This document shows, in pieces, positions 1 to 7,150 of a stretch of 45,214 nucleotides of DNA; the stretch's first letter is position 1; each line of letters starts with the position of its first letter. Both the position numbers and the translations under genes were made by a program. The notes under the pieces are model-generated. The model had not been told where the DNA came from. It was given only the letters and a program-made list of their open reading frames with translations, and ran no database searches. The stretch is taken from IMG/VR virus record IMGVR_UViG_3300014839_000014, positions 1 through 45,214 of that record; one strand, written 5' to 3'. This stretch comes from a virus.

Positions 1-54
1 AATTGGAGCAATTGAAAGTTTCGGAATTCTGAAATGATCCGATCAATAAAACAA
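1..54. repeat. Direct repeat, copy 1 (circle overlap)
   Basis: These 54 bases are identical to 44768-44821, where they form the 3' end of a small phage gene and the bases just after its stop. The copy here is therefore the same locus read a second time, which is the usual sign that a phage contig closes into a circle or is circularly permuted. Beyond base 54 the two copies diverge, each into its own GGTCGN hexamer array. Confidence 0.9.
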
Positions 55-61
55 AAATATT

Positions 62-97
62 GGTCGGGGTCGGGGTCGGGGTCGGGGTCGCGGTCGC
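62..97. repeat. Hexamer tandem repeat, GGTCGG/GGTCGC
   Basis: Six consecutive 6-bp units: four GGTCGG followed by two GGTCGC. The array is intergenic, between the end of the 87-residue gene (read across the circle) and the first gene here. A related GGTCGT/GGTCGC array follows the second copy of the 54-bp repeat at 44829-44870. Such arrays are prone to slippage and to assembly errors. Confidence 0.85.
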
Positions 98-158
98 GTG
101 CGCGGTGAGGAAGGGTTTATGAGTTTGTTCGGTTATTGAGAAAACTAAGAAGGTCAAA

Positions 159-362
159 ATGACACGCGAAGAAGCACTTGAACTCTTTTGTAAATCAATA
201 GATGGCCGGGCTGCTAGTGTAGCAGATATGTTTTATGCCGGATGGGATGCGGGGAGGAAGCAGGGGATTGAGGAAGCTGCCAGAAAAGCTAACGGATGCC
301 GTGGCGGTGAGTTTGCGCGTGCAATATCAAGACAGATCCGCGCTCTTTTGGAGGAGAAATGA
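159..362 (+). CDS. Small hypothetical phage protein (67 aa)
   Basis: No family is recognised. The 67-residue product is soluble, mildly charged and predicted mostly helical, with a central FYAGWDAG segment and a C-terminal IRALLEEK helix. This resembles many small early phage proteins. The ATG is preceded by AAGAAGGTC as a ribosome site. Its TGA overlaps the next ATG (ATGA at 359-362), so the two genes are probably translationally coupled. Read around the circle, it continues the early operon that carries the Rad52-like and SSB genes. Confidence 0.7.
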   Translation: MTREEALELFCKSIDGRAASVADMFYAGWDAGRKQGIEEAARKANGCRGGEFARAISRQIRALLEEK

Positions 363-826
363 ATAAAAAGCACGATTGGAAAGACTATACTCAATTTTAT
401 TACGACGAAAACGGAACTAAATGGGTTTTAGAAGACAACGCGCAATCCGCCATCTCCGCGCTCAAAGAGCATAAACGGCTATTATTTGAAGCAAACGGCA
501 GACTGTTAGAGGAAAAAGAATCGGGGTTATGGGACCATAATCACCCGATAAGGAAAGAACTCGAAACCCTGAGGGCTAACTTTAATATCGTAAATAAAAC
601 TGCAACTGAATTAGCCTATGATCTTAAGAAGGCGCGGAAAGAACTCGAAACCCTGAAGGAGCTGGACCGCGTGCATTGCAGGAATTTGGATAAGGCTATC
701 GGGGCACTTAAAGACATAGACGATATTTGCAATTTTGGGTGGTCAGACACCAAGACGTGTCATCCAAAATGTAAGTCGTGCACAGCGCGAGACGTTCTCG
801 CCGAGATCGGGAAGGATAACAAATGA
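359..826 (+). CDS. Coiled-coil hypothetical protein with C-terminal Cys cluster
   Basis: 155 residues of unknown function. The middle (about residues 35-115) is rich in E, K and L with heptad spacing and holds two copies of an RKELETL segment, which suggests a coiled coil or internal duplication. The C-terminus has a cysteine group of the form C...C-x3-C-x2-C that could bind zinc. It starts on an ATGA overlap with the previous gene. Similar small helical proteins with a terminal Cys group are common in phage early operons, but no role can be assigned. Confidence 0.7.
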   Translation: MNKKHDWKDYTQFYYDENGTKWVLEDNAQSAISALKEHKRLLFEANGRLLEEKESGLWDHNHPIRKELETLRANFNIVNKTATELAYDLKKARKELETLKELDRVHCRNLDKAIGALKDIDDICNFGWSDTKTCHPKCKSCTARDVLAEIGKDNK

Positions 827-840
827 ACAAAGGAGTAATA

Positions 841-897
841 GTGCACGAAAATTTCCTTTCGCCCTTTCATGCACCGTCGCCCGCATATGCACGCTAA
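841..897 (+). CDS. Possible micro-ORF (18 aa) with strong ribosome site
   Basis: A GTG codon sits 5 nt after a clear AAAGGAG ribosome site and opens an 18-codon frame (MHENFLSPFHAPSPAYAR) ending at TAA. It lies in the 138-bp gap between the coiled-coil gene and the helix-turn-helix gene. The support is the ribosome site alone; the peptide is too short to judge by composition, so it could be a leader peptide or chance. Confidence 0.35.
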   Translation: MHENFLSPFHAPSPAYAR

Positions 898-964
898 GTA
901 GTAGTGCACCGTGCTTAAACGGTACAAACAGAACAAACGCCAAATAACATATGGAGTCGTAAAA

Positions 965-1204
965 ATGAAACAGCATAAAACATTCGATAAACCTCAAACG
1001 CCGCCCCTTCTTACGCCTGACGAAGTGGGGCGAATTCTCAGCGTAAACCGCCGAACGATTTATACACTTATCAGGACGCGCCAACTCGCTGCCGTTAACG
1101 TAGGCCATCGCCTACGGGTTTTTAAGGAAGACCTATTCGCCTACCTCGAACGCAGCCGAGCCAAGGGAGCGCGCGAGGCTTGTGTAATGGCTACAGAACA
1201 ATAA
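965..1204 (+). CDS. Helix-turn-helix DNA-binding protein, excisionase/MerR-like
   Basis: The 79-residue product has the compact winged-helix pattern of the HTH_17/excisionase-type family: a LLTPDEVGRILSVNRRTIY helix pair, a recognition-helix region (TLIRTRQLAAV), a short wing (VGHRLRVFK) and a closing helix (EDLFAYLE). Such proteins bind DNA as small regulators or recombination directionality factors. No integrase was found, so a regulatory role is more likely here. The ATG at 965 is chosen because GGAG lies 9-10 nt upstream; an in-frame ATG at 911 lacks such a site. Two hairpins follow the gene. Confidence 0.8.
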   Translation: MKQHKTFDKPQTPPLLTPDEVGRILSVNRRTIYTLIRTRQLAAVNVGHRLRVFKEDLFAYLERSRAKGAREACVMATEQ

Positions 1205-1213
1205 CTGGGTTGA

Positions 1214-1254
1214 GGTCGCCAAGTCCTTCGGGGATGACTGGCGGCCTTGCTCTT
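1214..1254 (+). terminator. Stem-loop, possible terminator after HTH gene
   Basis: GGTCGCCA-AGTC pairs with GACTGGCGGCC around a 10-nt loop containing CTTCGGGG, giving a GC-rich stem of about 11 bp with one bulge. A T-rich stretch (TTGCTCTT) follows directly. The position just after the HTH stop codon fits an intrinsic terminator or attenuator. Confidence 0.5.
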
Positions 1255-1305
1255 GGCGAGCGGAAAGGTTCACGTTTTCACTGGCTTGCCAATTGTCGAA
1301 TGTTG

Positions 1306-1340
1306 AGATCGCCATAACATTCCTTTGGCGATCTTGTTTC
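1306..1340 (+). terminator. Second stem-loop before HNH gene
   Basis: AGATCGCC (1306-1313) pairs perfectly with GGCGATCT (1327-1334) around a 13-nt loop and runs into TGTTTCT. Together with the hairpin at 1214 it fills most of the 155-bp gap ahead of the HNH gene. It could end transcription or protect and regulate the downstream message. Confidence 0.5.
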
Positions 1341-1359
1341 TGGGAAAGGGTAGCAAGAT

Positions 1360-1629
1360 ATGACGATAAGTAGCTGCTTTTATTGTCAGGCGTGCGGCCA
1401 AATGAAACCCATTATTCAACAGCAGCAGCATCATCGATTCAGACAAACTAAGTGGGCAAAAAAACTTTATGGAAACTTGATCCACGACTCAAGAAACATT
1501 ATGATCGTTTGTGCCGATTGTCATGTGGGGCATCAATCTACGAAGATAGAGTTCTGGACTGAGTTGGAATTCTGCACGGCACTAGGCATTGAACCCAGAT
1601 CAAAGCTATCGCTAAGGAGGTTTGTTTGA
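1360..1629 (+). CDS. HNH-type endonuclease-like protein
   Basis: 89 residues with the layout of a small zinc-bound HNH/treble-clef protein: an N-terminal CQAC pair, HHRF in the middle, then LIHDSRNIMIVCADCHVGHQ, which supplies N, a second Cys pair and the terminal H. HNH proteins nick or cut DNA, and in phages they often sit beside terminase genes and assist packaging. The stop codon overlaps the TTG start of a 24-residue membrane peptide (TTGA at 1626-1629). An AAGGAGG near the 3' end of this gene is the ribosome site of that peptide. Confidence 0.75.
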   Translation: MTISSCFYCQACGQMKPIIQQQQHHRFRQTKWAKKLYGNLIHDSRNIMIVCADCHVGHQSTKIEFWTELEFCTALGIEPRSKLSLRRFV

Positions 1630-1700
1630 AATATATTTTGATTCCAGCCTTATTAGTAGCCATAGCGTTTTGTGTCTGTTTATTTCGGTGCATGAGATGA
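1626..1700 (+). CDS. 24-aa hydrophobic micro-protein between HNH and RusA genes
   Basis: A TTG start lies 5 nt after a perfect AAGGAGG (1614-1620) and opens 24 codons for a peptide that is one hydrophobic stretch (ILIPALLVAIAFCVCLF) ending in RCMR, as expected for a single membrane helix with a positive cytoplasmic end. The start overlaps the previous stop as TTGA, and its own stop overlaps the next ATG as ATGA (1697-1700). The exact fit between two real genes, the ribosome site and the membrane-helix composition together argue that it is translated. Function unknown. Confidence 0.6.
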   Translation: MKYILIPALLVAIAFCVCLFRCMR

Positions 1701-2065
1701 GTTACTCTTTTCTGTTTGAAATCCCAGGGCTTCCTCGCATGACCAACCCCTCGGGTAGAAAAATGCACTGGGCAGTGCTGGCAAAAGAAAATAGACACTG
1801 GAAGGCAATGGTAAACCTAATGGTCTGTGGCCATCGCCCCAAAGCGCCCCTTAAACGCGCCAGGCTGACCCTCACGCGGTTTAGTTCGGTATCCCCGGAC
1901 TCCGACGGCCTGGTCTCTGGATTTAAGAGAATCATAGACGGCCTGGTCGCTTCAGGGGTATTGGAGAATGACCGATATGAAAATATTGGAATGCCTCAAT
2001 ATTTATGGCAGAAGGAAGCTCCAGGACGGGGAAGAGTTCATATTAAAATCGAGGAGATAGTATGA
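1697..2065 (+). CDS. rusA: RusA-like Holliday junction resolvase
   Basis: 122 residues from the ATG at 1697. An earlier frame opening at 1622 would overlap the upstream genes and lacks family similarity. The product matches the RusA family: an N-terminal strand and PRMTN segment, then PDSDGLVSGFKRIIDGL (aspartates near 68 and 70) and GVLENDRYENIG (acidic residue near 92). These correspond to the metal-binding acidic residues of RusA. The family cuts four-way junctions and is thought to resolve branched DNA before packaging. Location upstream of the terminase genes fits. The 3' end overlaps the next gene. Confidence 0.88.
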   Translation: MSYSFLFEIPGLPRMTNPSGRKMHWAVLAKENRHWKAMVNLMVCGHRPKAPLKRARLTLTRFSSVSPDSDGLVSGFKRIIDGLVASGVLENDRYENIGMPQYLWQKEAPGRGRVHIKIEEIV

Positions 2066-2337
2066 TTTGTGCAAACTGTAAAAAATCATCAGAGAATCTA
2101 CTAAACAGTTTTACTAGGCTCGAGCGATTACATCTGCTGGCCAGCGCCGCAGCCATGGCCAGAAGCATAGACCAAGGACCAGCCATGGACAGAGAGATAA
2201 GCAGCAGTGTTGTAACAAAGCGTCTCATATCGTTTCCGGAACAAGAGCAGCAAGCCCTTCTCGAATATCTCAAAAGAGCTGTAGGCGTAGAAATCAAGCT
2301 CGGTAGCTGTGCACACGGAATTCAGATAATCTCATAA
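2062..2337 (+). CDS. Hypothetical protein with N-terminal CxxC
   Basis: 91 residues, unrecognised. It begins MICANCKKSS, so one CxxC pair could bind metal if a second site is supplied by a partner or dimer; a single further Cys lies near the C-terminus. The rest is predicted helical. The ATG overlaps the end of the RusA-like gene by 4 nt (ATGA), which makes it the last gene of the early block before the late promoter at 2359-2387. Confidence 0.65.
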   Translation: MICANCKKSSENLLNSFTRLERLHLLASAAAMARSIDQGPAMDREISSSVVTKRLISFPEQEQQALLEYLKRAVGVEIKLGSCAHGIQIIS

Positions 2338-2358
2338 AATATCCTTGACAAATAGCCT

Positions 2359-2387
2359 TTGACTCACCCTTTCCGGAGAGTTATCAT
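2359..2387 (+). promoter_or_regulatory. Sigma70-type promoter for terminase operon
   Basis: TTGACT (2359-2364), a 17-nt spacer, then TATCAT (2382-2387). The predicted start of transcription, about 7 nt past the -10 box, falls on or next to the ATG at 2394, so the message for the small terminase would have no leader. A second -35-like TTGACA lies at 2344-2349 but has no -10 box at the right distance. Prediction from sequence only. Confidence 0.55.
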
Positions 2388-2393
2388 CAATTC

Positions 2394-2918
2394 ATGATAG
2401 ATTCTGTCGCTCCGGAGACAAAAGATATAGGCGGGAGACCGCGAAAATCATTCGACTGGAACCTAGTCGAATCCCTCGCCATAGCAGAATCAACAGTTGA
2501 CTTCGTTGCGGAACGCCTCGTTATTAAAGAGAAAAAAGTAATATCTAAGAACTCCATAGCTGCAAAAGTAAAGCTTATAGAGCGGCGCATTAGAGAGAAA
2601 TTCGACTGCACATATGTCGAGTACCGAAGTAAAAAGATTGAGAACAAGCGGATTCAATTAAGGGACTGGCAGTGGCGGGCGGCTCGAGGCGGGAATATTA
2701 CAATGCTTATCTGGCTAGGTAAGCAGTATTTAGGGCAGAGCGACAAGCTAGATCAAAGCGTGGAGCACTCTGGAGAGATCTCCGCAGGAAAGATCAGTCA
2801 AGAGAAGATGGACAAGATTTTAAGCGACCCAGAATCAACCAAACTTGCGCAAGAGCTTGCGATCAGGCTAGCCGGCGCAAACAGTGAAGGAGATGGTATA
2901 AATGGGAAAGATTTATAA
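2394..2918 (+). CDS. terS: Terminase small subunit (putative)
   Basis: 174 residues directly upstream of the large terminase region. It has an N-terminal GGRPRKSFDW start, helical segments of homeodomain-like type (residues about 20-75), an RAARGGNITMLIWLGKQYLGQ segment and a charged C-terminal tail. The last segment is a pattern often seen in phage small terminases, which bind the packaging site and load the large subunit. No ribosome site is close to the ATG; the promoter just upstream implies a leaderless message. The 3' end overlaps the next gene by 17 nt. Confidence 0.75.
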   Translation: MIDSVAPETKDIGGRPRKSFDWNLVESLAIAESTVDFVAERLVIKEKKVISKNSIAAKVKLIERRIREKFDCTYVEYRSKKIENKRIQLRDWQWRAARGGNITMLIWLGKQYLGQSDKLDQSVEHSGEISAGKISQEKMDKILSDPESTKLAQELAIRLAGANSEGDGINGKDL

Positions 2919-3342
2919 ACACAGCCTTAGGCGGGACGTAGCCCAAGACCACGTTCACGCGCTACCCGATGGCCGGATGACCGAAGGAGTTTTATATAAA
3001 CCGAACGCTAATCAGCGCGCAGGGTGGCACAGCCATCTGTATGAGCATGACGGAATGGTTTATGAGTCGGATGCACGCTATGAAGATGGAGATCATGTGC
3101 ATCACGTGCATGAGTTTGGAGGAATGACGAGCGCACCGCTTACCGGCGTTCCCACCGCATATCCAAAACATAAGGGCGAAGAAATGGGCAGGATGGACGC
3201 AGCAGAGGAAGAGGTCCGAGCCGTGATAGGAGACGTGGACGAGGGTAGGTGGAATAAGGCAAAACAGGCATCAGAACGGACCCTTGGCGTTCAGAAGTGG
3301 CCATTCATAGTTTGGTGGTATCAGCAACACGGTAACAACTGA
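2902..3342 (+). CDS. Histidine-rich protein between terminase subunits
   Basis: 146 residues. The first half (to about residue 75) is made of repeated His-containing turns: DHVHALPDGR, GWHSHLYEHDG, and DGDHVHHVHEFGG. This is a beta-rich, possibly metal-binding pattern seen in short phage structural add-on domains. The second half is a helical region (MGRMDAAEEEVRAVIGDVDEG) with a Trp-rich end. It starts inside the small terminase gene and is followed 12 nt later by the large terminase, so it is co-expressed with the packaging motor. Function not known. Confidence 0.7.
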   Translation: MGKIYKHSLRRDVAQDHVHALPDGRMTEGVLYKPNANQRAGWHSHLYEHDGMVYESDARYEDGDHVHHVHEFGGMTSAPLTGVPTAYPKHKGEEMGRMDAAEEEVRAVIGDVDEGRWNKAKQASERTLGVQKWPFIVWWYQQHGNN

Positions 3343-3354
3343 GAATAGAGAAAA

Positions 3355-4740
3355 ATGAGCGATGCCAATGCTCTCATTGGCCTAACGCCCAGAGAGATTG
3401 AAGGATTAGTAATAAAAATGCCCTGCTCCTTCGCTAGTTACGCGAGCGGTGGGAGGTGGCTTCCTTATCGGTGGATCCAGCATATATCTAGGCGAGTTAC
3501 ACCAAAAATAAACGAAGGAGACGGAAGGTTCTTAATAGAAGCGCCACCTCAACACGGCAAGTCAGAGTTTATATCTCACTGGTTGCCTACGTGGTACTTA
3601 AAGAACAATCCGAGAGGAAAGGTTATTCTGGCTTCATATGCAAGCACATACGCCGAGAAATGGGGAGCAAAGGTTCGAGAAGAGCTTACGCTTAACCCAC
3701 GCTGTGCTATCCCAATGCGTACTGACACCAAGGCCAAAAGCAGGTTTATGACCAAAGAGGGCGGTTACATGATCGCCACGGGTATCGGAGGACCCATCAC
3801 GGGCGAAGGCGCAGACCTTCTTATTATTGACGATCCGTTTAAAAACTACGAAGAGGCCATGTCCGAGAGGATCCGAGAGCGAAACTCGGACTGGTATCGA
3901 TCGGTGTGCCGCACACGACTACAGCCAGGCGCAACCGTGGTCATTTTGCATACCAGGTGGCATGAGAACGATTTAATCGGTGAACTAAACGCCGAGGGTG
4001 GGTGGGATCGAATACGCTTTCCGGCGCTTGCCGAGGAAGAGGGGGATCCGATTGGGAGGAAGCCTGGAGAGGCGCTCTGCCGAGCTAGATACGACGAGGC
4101 TGCGCTTAATGCCCTTCGGGTAGACCTAGGCCCTATGATTTGGGAAGCCCTGTTTCAACAGAACCCGGTAGCGATAGGCGGAAATATCATTCATGGCGAT
4201 TGGATTAAGAGATACGATGCATTGCCAAAGGATATGGACGAGATCGCTATATTTTCTGACCTAACTTATCAAGAGGGCCAGGAGAATGATTTCGCAGTAA
4301 TCGAGGCATGGGGCCGGCGCGGGGCAAACATATACCTGATCACGCAGATCCGACGACAGATGGGGTTTAAGGACCAAATGGATGCAATTATCCGGATGAA
4401 AGAACGATACCCAACGGCCTATCACGTTGAGATCGAAGAGGCGGCAAATGGCGCGGCCGTAATCGAAATGCTTAAACAAAAGATACCTGGAATCTATCCC
4501 AATAAACCGAGAACATCCAAAGAGGCACGCCTTAATGCAGTAGCTCCTATTTATCAGGCCGGGAACGTGTGGTATCCAAACGAGCATACTAATCCATGGG
4601 TAAAAACAAACATAACCGAGGTAACAAAATTTCCGAGATGGAAAAACGACGATACAGTTGACGTCGCTAGTATGGCCGTGGGACATTTCGGAAGGTTCTG
4701 TTCTTCACTCCAGAGGCTTGCCGCTTTAGGCCGAAGGTGA
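3355..4740 (+). CDS. terL: Terminase large subunit
   Basis: 461 residues, a normal length. The ATPase half has a Walker A variant APPQHGKSE (residues 63-71), a Walker B LLIIDDP (about 155-161) and a coupling-type segment LHTRWHENDLIG. The nuclease half begins with FSDLTYQ, whose Asp near 302 is a likely metal ligand, and ends with DDTVDVASMA. This is the phage packaging motor: it pumps DNA into the prohead and cuts the concatemer. The weak GAGA-type ribosome site lies 6-10 nt upstream. Order small terminase, His-rich protein, large terminase, portal is typical apart from the inserted gene. Confidence 0.95.
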   Translation: MSDANALIGLTPREIEGLVIKMPCSFASYASGGRWLPYRWIQHISRRVTPKINEGDGRFLIEAPPQHGKSEFISHWLPTWYLKNNPRGKVILASYASTYAEKWGAKVREELTLNPRCAIPMRTDTKAKSRFMTKEGGYMIATGIGGPITGEGADLLIIDDPFKNYEEAMSERIRERNSDWYRSVCRTRLQPGATVVILHTRWHENDLIGELNAEGGWDRIRFPALAEEEGDPIGRKPGEALCRARYDEAALNALRVDLGPMIWEALFQQNPVAIGGNIIHGDWIKRYDALPKDMDEIAIFSDLTYQEGQENDFAVIEAWGRRGANIYLITQIRRQMGFKDQMDAIIRMKERYPTAYHVEIEEAANGAAVIEMLKQKIPGIYPNKPRTSKEARLNAVAPIYQAGNVWYPNEHTNPWVKTNITEVTKFPRWKNDDTVDVASMAVGHFGRFCSSLQRLAALGRR

Positions 4741-4754
4741 GAAAGTAGAGAAAC

Positions 4755-7073
4755 ATGGCAAAAATAACTTCGATTCGTAATGGTGTTAAACGCGGTCCAA
4801 TCGAGCGCAATCAAAAGCGCACAGACGGCTGGTCAAACTTAATTACGCTTCTCGGCACTACTCTTGATAAACGGGAGCACGCGCACTTACGCTGGGACCA
4901 CAGGGAACCAGAGTTCTATGAGCAAATGTACGCAGGCGGAGGAATTCCTGCGCGCATCGTTGATCTTATTCCAGAAGAGTCTTTAAGGCACTGGGTTGAC
5001 TGGACCGGAGTTGATAAGGACAAGTATGAAGAGATTAACGATCGCTGTGAACACTTAAACGTGCGAGACGCGCTTGCTAAGTCTTGGAAATGGGGAAGAG
5101 CTTACGGCGGAGCAGCATGTCACATTGTCACTGACACGATCGACCCTGCCTCTCCGCTTCAGGTTGGAGAAAAAGTTATCGGCCTTCGCGATCTTTCCCG
5201 ATGGGACCTGCGCGTATTAACCACAGATGTAGAGTTTGATTTTGGATCTCCTAATTGGGGGCATCCACGAATTTATTATTTAAACGTTCAGATGGGATCG
5301 CAATATAAAGGCTATCCGATTCACTGGACTAGGATGCTTAGGTTCGACGGACAGCTAGTTCCTAGAAGGACATATATCCGAAATAATTACTGGCATGATT
5401 CGATTTTGAATCGGCTTTATAACGCTATCCGCAACTACGAGATTTCAAACGATGCAGCGGCGGCCTGTTTACAGGACTTCAACGTTGACGTGTTTAAGAT
5501 GAAAAATCTAGCGAACCTTGTAGCTAGTGGACATGAGCATATAATCAAGGATCGCATTGAGATCATGCAATATGCGAAGTCTGTTATCAACGGAATGCTT
5601 ATTGATTCAGACGAGGAGGACTACGAGAACAAAGGCAGAAATATGACGGGCGTGGCCGAGCTACTCGTACATCAAGCCAACAGATTAGTTGCCGAGACGG
5701 ACATACCACACACGAAGCTTCTAGGGGAAAGCCCGGACGGATCTAATGCCACGGGTAACTCCACCTCTCAACAGTGGTACAACTTCATAGCCACCGAGCA
5801 GGAGAACTATCTAAGGCCCAAGCTTAAGCGCCTTATCCAAATATTATTCCCAGATATTCCTGATCTTGGATTCAAGTTTAAATCCCTGCGCGTGCTAGAT
5901 GATAACGAGAAGTCAGATCTGCGATTAAAAACTGCTCAGACCGATCAGATATATCACGATATGGGAGCGCTAGATGCTACCGAAATCACCAACTCACGAT
6001 TCGGCGGAGACGAGTGGACAATGGAAACCACGCTGGACAAGGAAGGAAGAGAATCAGGACTAATCGTTCCCGGCCAGCAACCGATGGAATCAGGAGGCGA
6101 AGAAAATGAGCCGGACGAAGCCAAACACGTTGCGGGAGAGCAAGCGCCGGAAGGCAAGTCAAGATTCTCGAGCACAAGCGGAACGGGAGAAAAAGAAGAG
6201 GAGCCAGGAGCTTCCGAAACCGAGCCGGGACATGATATGCGCGGACATGAAGGCGAGGGAAAGGATATCTCTGGGGTTCCCAAGGAGAAGCACCCTCAAC
6301 CCAAAGACTCGGTAGAGGGGCAGGGCATCGGCGAGGTATTCTCTGGAATGCTTAAGCCAGGAACAGAGTTCGATCTTAAAAACGAGGAACACATAGTTCC
6401 AGATGGTAAAAAACCAGAGAGCACATTTATAAGCCAGACCATGAGCGAACCAATGAGAGATCCTCGTACCGATCCACACATCAAAGGTCCGGGAATTCCA
6501 AGCCATAATCGCACAGTGCTTCCAACTCGAGGAACGGGATTAATAGCGCCGAGCGGGTTTGATTTCGAGAAGGATGCAGGTAAGAAGGGCGCAATCCGAG
6601 AGCAGACGCCAACCGCAGCAAGCGGGGGATCCACGTACGTTGTTGAAAAGAAGGACTCAGTAGAACCACAACGCCGACGAGCGGCTACGATTATTGTCCG
6701 AAAGGACGATAAATTCCTGATGGGCACAACCAATAAGAACGGTCGATGGACTCTACCCGGAGGAATCGTTGAGGATAATGAATCCATGCATCAGGGCGGC
6801 ATCCGAGAGCTTGCCGAGGAGTCGGGGCTTGAAACAAAGAAACTAAAGTTTGTTGGTAGCCGGCTAGTTGAAAGCGCGCTGGGTAAGCCATACGAGGTAG
6901 CAATTTATGAAGTCAATGCGCCGGAAGGCTTTAAGCCGACCACGAAAAACGATCCGGACAAAGAAGTTGCCAGGTGGGCGTGGCACCCGACTGATAAACT
7001 GGATAAAGAGGTTCTGGCAAATCTTAAACACCCCAATAACGTGGCACTAGATCACATGGGGCTTTTAAAATGA
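4755..7073 (+). CDS. Portal protein (DUF1073 type) fused to C-terminal Nudix hydrolase
   Basis: 772 residues, much longer than a plain portal. Residues 1 to about 440 match DUF1073 portal proteins (GGIPARIVDLIPEESLRHW near the start; KLLGESPDGSNATG and a helical stem later). Residues about 440-635 are a low-complexity linker rich in E, G, K and P. Residues about 640-772 form a Nudix domain with a complete Nudix box at 670-692: G-x5-E, x7, then RELAEESGL. Nudix enzymes hydrolyse nucleoside diphosphates linked to another group. The portal forms the ring at the head vertex, so each virion would carry up to a dozen Nudix domains. Substrate unknown. Confidence 0.92.
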   Translation: MAKITSIRNGVKRGPIERNQKRTDGWSNLITLLGTTLDKREHAHLRWDHREPEFYEQMYAGGGIPARIVDLIPEESLRHWVDWTGVDKDKYEEINDRCEHLNVRDALAKSWKWGRAYGGAACHIVTDTIDPASPLQVGEKVIGLRDLSRWDLRVLTTDVEFDFGSPNWGHPRIYYLNVQMGSQYKGYPIHWTRMLRFDGQLVPRRTYIRNNYWHDSILNRLYNAIRNYEISNDAAAACLQDFNVDVFKMKNLANLVASGHEHIIKDRIEIMQYAKSVINGMLIDSDEEDYENKGRNMTGVAELLVHQANRLVAETDIPHTKLLGESPDGSNATGNSTSQQWYNFIATEQENYLRPKLKRLIQILFPDIPDLGFKFKSLRVLDDNEKSDLRLKTAQTDQIYHDMGALDATEITNSRFGGDEWTMETTLDKEGRESGLIVPGQQPMESGGEENEPDEAKHVAGEQAPEGKSRFSSTSGTGEKEEEPGASETEPGHDMRGHEGEGKDISGVPKEKHPQPKDSVEGQGIGEVFSGMLKPGTEFDLKNEEHIVPDGKKPESTFISQTMSEPMRDPRTDPHIKGPGIPSHNRTVLPTRGTGLIAPSGFDFEKDAGKKGAIREQTPTAASGGSTYVVEKKDSVEPQRRRAATIIVRKDDKFLMGTTNKNGRWTLPGGIVEDNESMHQGGIRELAEESGLETKKLKFVGSRLVESALGKPYEVAIYEVNAPEGFKPTTKNDPDKEVARWAWHPTDKLDKEVLANLKHPNNVALDHMGLLK

Positions 7074-7150
7074 TTGATCGATGGGAAGAGATGTGCATCC
7101 TGTTGTTTGGACTACTTATTATTATGGCCTACTTAAATAGACTGCCATGA
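7070..7150 (+). CDS. 26-aa membrane micro-protein between portal and head genes
   Basis: ATG at 7070 overlaps the portal stop (ATGA), and its own TGA overlaps the next ATG (ATGA at 7147-7150). The 26-residue peptide has a short charged start (MIDRWEEM), one hydrophobic helix (CILLFGLLIIMAYL) and a basic end (NRLP), as for a single-pass membrane peptide. The perfect double overlap and membrane-like composition support translation by coupling. Role unknown. Confidence 0.5.
   Translation: MIDRWEEMCILLFGLLIIMAYLNRLP

Noticed and set aside
62-97. Repeats resembling a CRISPR or iteron array
   Set aside because: Units are 6 bp and contiguous with no spacers, so this is a simple tandem repeat.
743-1108. 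121-residue frame on the minus strand
   Set aside because: It lies across three + strand genes and has no ribosome site; composition is that of a shadow frame.
1234-1317. 27-codon ORF between the HTH and HNH genes
   Set aside because: It has only a weak ribosome site and overlaps two hairpins that explain the sequence better.
5954-6787. Several long minus-strand frames opposite the portal linker
   Set aside because: They are the complement of a low-complexity charged linker and show no family pattern.
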